From: Firmicutes bacterium UBA2598
Lineage (GTDB): Bacteria; Bacillota; PH28-bin88
Direction of reading: 5' to 3'
DNA length: 7,550 nucleotides
Assembly (NCBI GenBank): GCA_002339345.1
Contig: DDKM01000079.1
Span: 167-7,716 of the forward strand
Under the pieces are notes generated by a model, which ran no database searches, was not told the DNA's origin, and saw only the letters and a program-made list of their open reading frames with translations. Both the position numbers and the translations under genes were made by a program. How positions within the stretch are numbered: position 1 is the first letter of the stretch; each line of letters opens with the position of its first letter. This document shows, piece after piece, positions 6,581 to 7,550 of this stretch.

Positions 6581-6613
6581 GTAAGGACGGCTGGGTAGCG
6601 GTGATGTCCTTAC
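6581..6613. other. Perfect 8-bp inverted repeat
   Basis: GTAAGGAC (6581-6588) pairs with GTCCTTAC (6606-6613) around a 17-nt loop. On the minus strand it is followed by TTTATTAACC, so it could act as a second, weaker terminator for the tRNA-tadA unit just before the glnS promoter. Confidence 0.45.
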
Positions 6614-6656
6614 CCCTCCTTTGTCACCTATCACTGCCACTCTGTGGGAAAAGTAT

Positions 6657-6692
6657 TAAAAGGGGGTTCGCCACCATCTGCGAAACCCCTTA
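6657..6692 (-). terminator. Intrinsic terminator of the tRNA-tadA unit
   Basis: On the minus strand AAGGGG-TTTCGC pairs with GCGAA-CCCCCTT (one bulged base and one G-T pair), loop of about 8 nt, followed by TTTTAATACTTTT. It begins about 13 nt after the CCA end of tRNA-Ser and is the best terminator in the window. Confidence 0.75.
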
Positions 6693-6704
6693 AGAATAAG
6701 CATA

Positions 6705-6798
6705 TGGCGGAGAGAGTGGGATTCGAACCCACGGTGCCGCTCATCACGGCACACTCGATTTCGAGTCGAGCGCCTTCGACCAGCTCAGCCATCTCTCC
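6705..6798 (-). tRNA. tRNA-Ser (anticodon CGA)
   Basis: A 94-nt tRNA gene. The acceptor stem is GGAGAGA/TCTCTCC with discriminator G and an encoded CCA (6707-6705). The anticodon loop CTCGAAA between CTCGA and TCGAG gives anticodon CGA, which reads UCG. The long variable arm (GTGCCG...CGGCAC) and the G discriminator are serine identity features. The T arm GTGGG-TTCGAAT-CCCAC is intact. It lies 37 nt after tadA and just before a good terminator, so it is probably the last gene of that transcript. Confidence 0.96.
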
Positions 6799-6835
6799 GC
6801 GGTTTTGATGATATTCTGGTTGTAGTTGGAGCGAT

Positions 6836-7288
6836 TTACTTGCGCAGGCTGGCAAAAAATCTTTGCATGATCTCCCGGCATTCCTCTTCCAGCACACCCG
6901 CCACAATATGCACCTGGTGGTTCAAACCGGGAAAGGTTAACAGGTTAAAAAGGCTATCCACCGCTCCTGCCTTGGGATCAATCACCCCGTAAACCAGGTT
7001 CTTCACCCTGGCCTGCAAGATGGCACCGGCGCACATGGCACACGGCTCCACCGTGACATAGAGGGTGCAACCCGTTAACCGCCAATTGCCCACCGCCTGG
7101 GCGGCCCGCCGGAGGGCCAGCACTTCCGCGTGGGCTGTGGGATCATTGGATGTTTCCTTCAGATTGTGGGCTCTAGCCAGCACCTGGCCGCCCTGGACAA
7201 TTACCGCACCGATGGGGACTTCGCCCAGCCGGTAGGCCTCTTCCGCCTCCGCCAGGGCCTGTCGCATGTAGCTCCGGTGGGCTCCCAC
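6836..7288 (-). CDS. tadA: tRNA(adenine-34) deaminase
   Basis: A 150-residue zinc-dependent deaminase that converts A34 to inosine in the ACG anticodon of tRNA-Arg. The HAE motif carries zinc ligand H53 and proton-shuttling E55, and PCAMC supplies zinc ligands C83 and C86. The pattern GEVPIGAVIV near the N terminus, DPTAHAE, TLYVTVEPCAMCAGA and the C-terminal GVLEEECREIM...FF match TadA rather than nucleoside or cytosine deaminases. The start is GTG at 7288: it gives YM at residues 7-8, as in the B. subtilis protein, and lies just downstream of a G-rich site (GGGGGTGG). An internal ATG at 7267 (residue 8), preceded by GGAG, is a less likely alternative. It sits between two tRNA genes on the same strand, 25 nt after tRNA-Arg and 37 nt before tRNA-Ser, and probably shares their transcript. 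Confidence 0.95.
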   Translation of the reverse strand: MGAHRSYMRQALAEAEEAYRLGEVPIGAVIVQGGQVLARAHNLKETSNDPTAHAEVLALRRAAQAVGNWRLTGCTLYVTVEPCAMCAGAILQARVKNLVYGVIDPKAGAVDSLFNLLTFPGLNHQVHIVAGVLEEECREIMQRFFASLRK

Positions 7289-7313
7289 CCATCCACCCCC
7301 AAAGGGATATAAA

Positions 7314-7390
7314 TGGTGCGCCCGGAGGGACTCGAACCCCCGGCACGCGGTTTAGGAAACCGCTGCTCTGTCCGCCTGAGCTACGGGCAC
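7314..7390 (-). tRNA. tRNA-Arg (anticodon CCU)
   Basis: A 77-nt tRNA gene. The acceptor stem is GTGCCCG/CGGGCGC (one G-U pair), with discriminator A and encoded CCA. The anticodon stem GCGGT/ACCGC encloses loop TTCCTAA, giving anticodon CCT, which reads AGG. The T arm with TTCGAGT is complete. Only 17 nt separate its 5' end from the putative right end of a TnpB element, so its promoter may lie inside or beyond that element. Confidence 0.95.
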
Positions 7391-7446
7391 ACTGGTAATC
7401 ATCGTAAGTGAACCACCCCTTCGCTTCGCTCAGGAAGTGGCTTCCT
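7391..7446 (-). ncRNA. Putative TnpB guide RNA (reRNA/omegaRNA), 3' part
   Basis: TnpB elements make a guide RNA from the tnpB 3' end and right end, with the guide read from flanking DNA. Here CCACTTC (7440-7434) can pair with GGGGTGG (7419-7413, two G-U pairs), followed by GGTTCAC (7414-7408). From memory, this layout matches the ISDra2 guide RNA, whose scaffold ends in a hairpin and GGTTCAA. AGGAAG/CTTCCT (7446-7432) is an alternative hairpin. The presumed guide is TTACGATGATTACCAGT (7407-7391), ending exactly where tRNA-Arg begins. Inference; the scaffold's 5' part lies upstream and partly outside the window. Confidence 0.4.
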
Positions 7447-7550
7447 GCTTCATCAGCAACCTGTGGTGCTTCGACAGGCCTGAATTCCCGTGGTTGCCAC
7501 GGTACTGCGTCCGCCGGAATTCCCTTGTCGGCTTTACGGAACACAGGGCT
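7408..7550 (-). mobile_element. Right end of an IS200/IS605 (tnpB) element
   Basis: The tnpB-like tail, its stop codon inside a hairpin, and GGTTCAC just beyond it form the arrangement expected at the right end of these elements. The boundary at 7408 is inferred by analogy. The left end, and any tnpA, would be outside the window. Such elements insert without target duplication, so no flanking repeats are expected. Confidence 0.5.
7430..7550 (-). CDS. TnpB-like RNA-guided nuclease, C-terminal tail only
   Basis: A partial frame from beyond the window to TGA at 7432-7430 gives 39 residues, including VKPTREFRRTQYRGNHGNSG and ending KHHRLLMKQEATS. TnpB proteins of IS200/IS605 elements commonly finish with a variable, poorly structured tail ending in (V/M)KQEA-type sequence just before the right-end hairpin, which fits. 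The RuvC and zinc-finger domains that would prove the family are upstream of the window, so identity rests on the tail plus the right-end structure. An overlapping frame (SPVFRKADKG... DEAGSHFLSEAKGWFT) is open over the same stretch but has no stop before the tRNA gene. I cannot tell whether the full gene is intact. Confidence 0.45.
   Translation of the reverse strand, partial: ALCSVKPTREFRRTQYRGNHGNSGLSKHHRLLMKQEATS

Noticed and set aside
6365..6600. T-box leader for glnS, or an SRP RNA near tadA
   Set aside because: I looked for the T-box specifier-side signature and for the GGAAGGGAGCAGC-like SRP core on both strands and found neither.
6631..6906. A 91-codon minus-strand frame
   Set aside because: It runs through tRNA-Ser and the terminator and overlaps the end of tadA in another frame.
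7173..7544. A 123-codon minus-strand frame overlapping tnpB, tRNA-Arg and tadA
   Set aside because: It reads straight through the tRNA-Arg gene and into tadA in another frame, so it cannot be one real protein. The in-frame tail ending at 7430 fits TnpB better.
1..7550. CRISPR array or toxin-antitoxin pair
   Set aside because: No spaced repeats were found beyond one tandem 11-bp duplication, and no small gene pair with recognisable toxin or antitoxin features is present.

Overview
The window looks like part of a Gram-positive, spore-former-type (class Clostridia, Peptococcaceae-like) chromosome. This is inferred from strong AAGGAGG ribosome-binding sites, GTG starts next to good Shine-Dalgarno sites, tRNA genes with encoded CCA, and a Bacillus-type TadA. 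I cannot name a species. Every gene I accept lies on the minus strand, so the transcription order runs from high to low coordinates.

Layout in transcription order. (1) 7550-7408: the 3' end of an IS200/IS605-type tnpB gene with the element's right end. It stops 17 bp before a tRNA gene. (2) 7390-6655: a translation-related cluster made of tRNA-Arg(CCU), tadA (the tRNA adenosine-34 deaminase), tRNA-Ser(CGA) and an intrinsic terminator. (3) 6654-6365: an untranslated stretch with a candidate promoter and hairpins. (4) 6364-4619: glnS, a full-length glutaminyl-tRNA synthetase. (5) 4590-4378: a structured gap with a perfect 11-bp hairpin and a small reading frame that appears frameshifted. (6) 4349-3690: a Nudix hydrolase of the CoA pyrophosphatase type, clearly more AT-rich than its neighbours. 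(7) 3689-3470: an intergenic region with a tandem 11-bp repeat and a -24/-12-like element. (8) 3469-244: an AtoS/AtoC-like two-component system in which the sensor kinase gene overlaps the sigma-54-dependent regulator gene by 38 bp. (9) 243-1: a weak terminator and the start of an unrecognised reading frame that runs off the window.

How the genes work together. AtoS should sense a signal through its extracytoplasmic domain and phosphorylate AtoC, which then activates sigma-54 promoters. No short-chain fatty acid (ato) catabolic genes are in view, so the target genes lie outside the window or the system drives something else. The upper half is about decoding: two tRNA genes, one tRNA editing enzyme and one aminoacyl-tRNA synthetase. 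The least ordinary feature is the TnpB/guide-RNA-type right end abutting tRNA-Arg. There, the RNA guide segment would be exactly the 17 nt between the element end and the mature tRNA 5' end.
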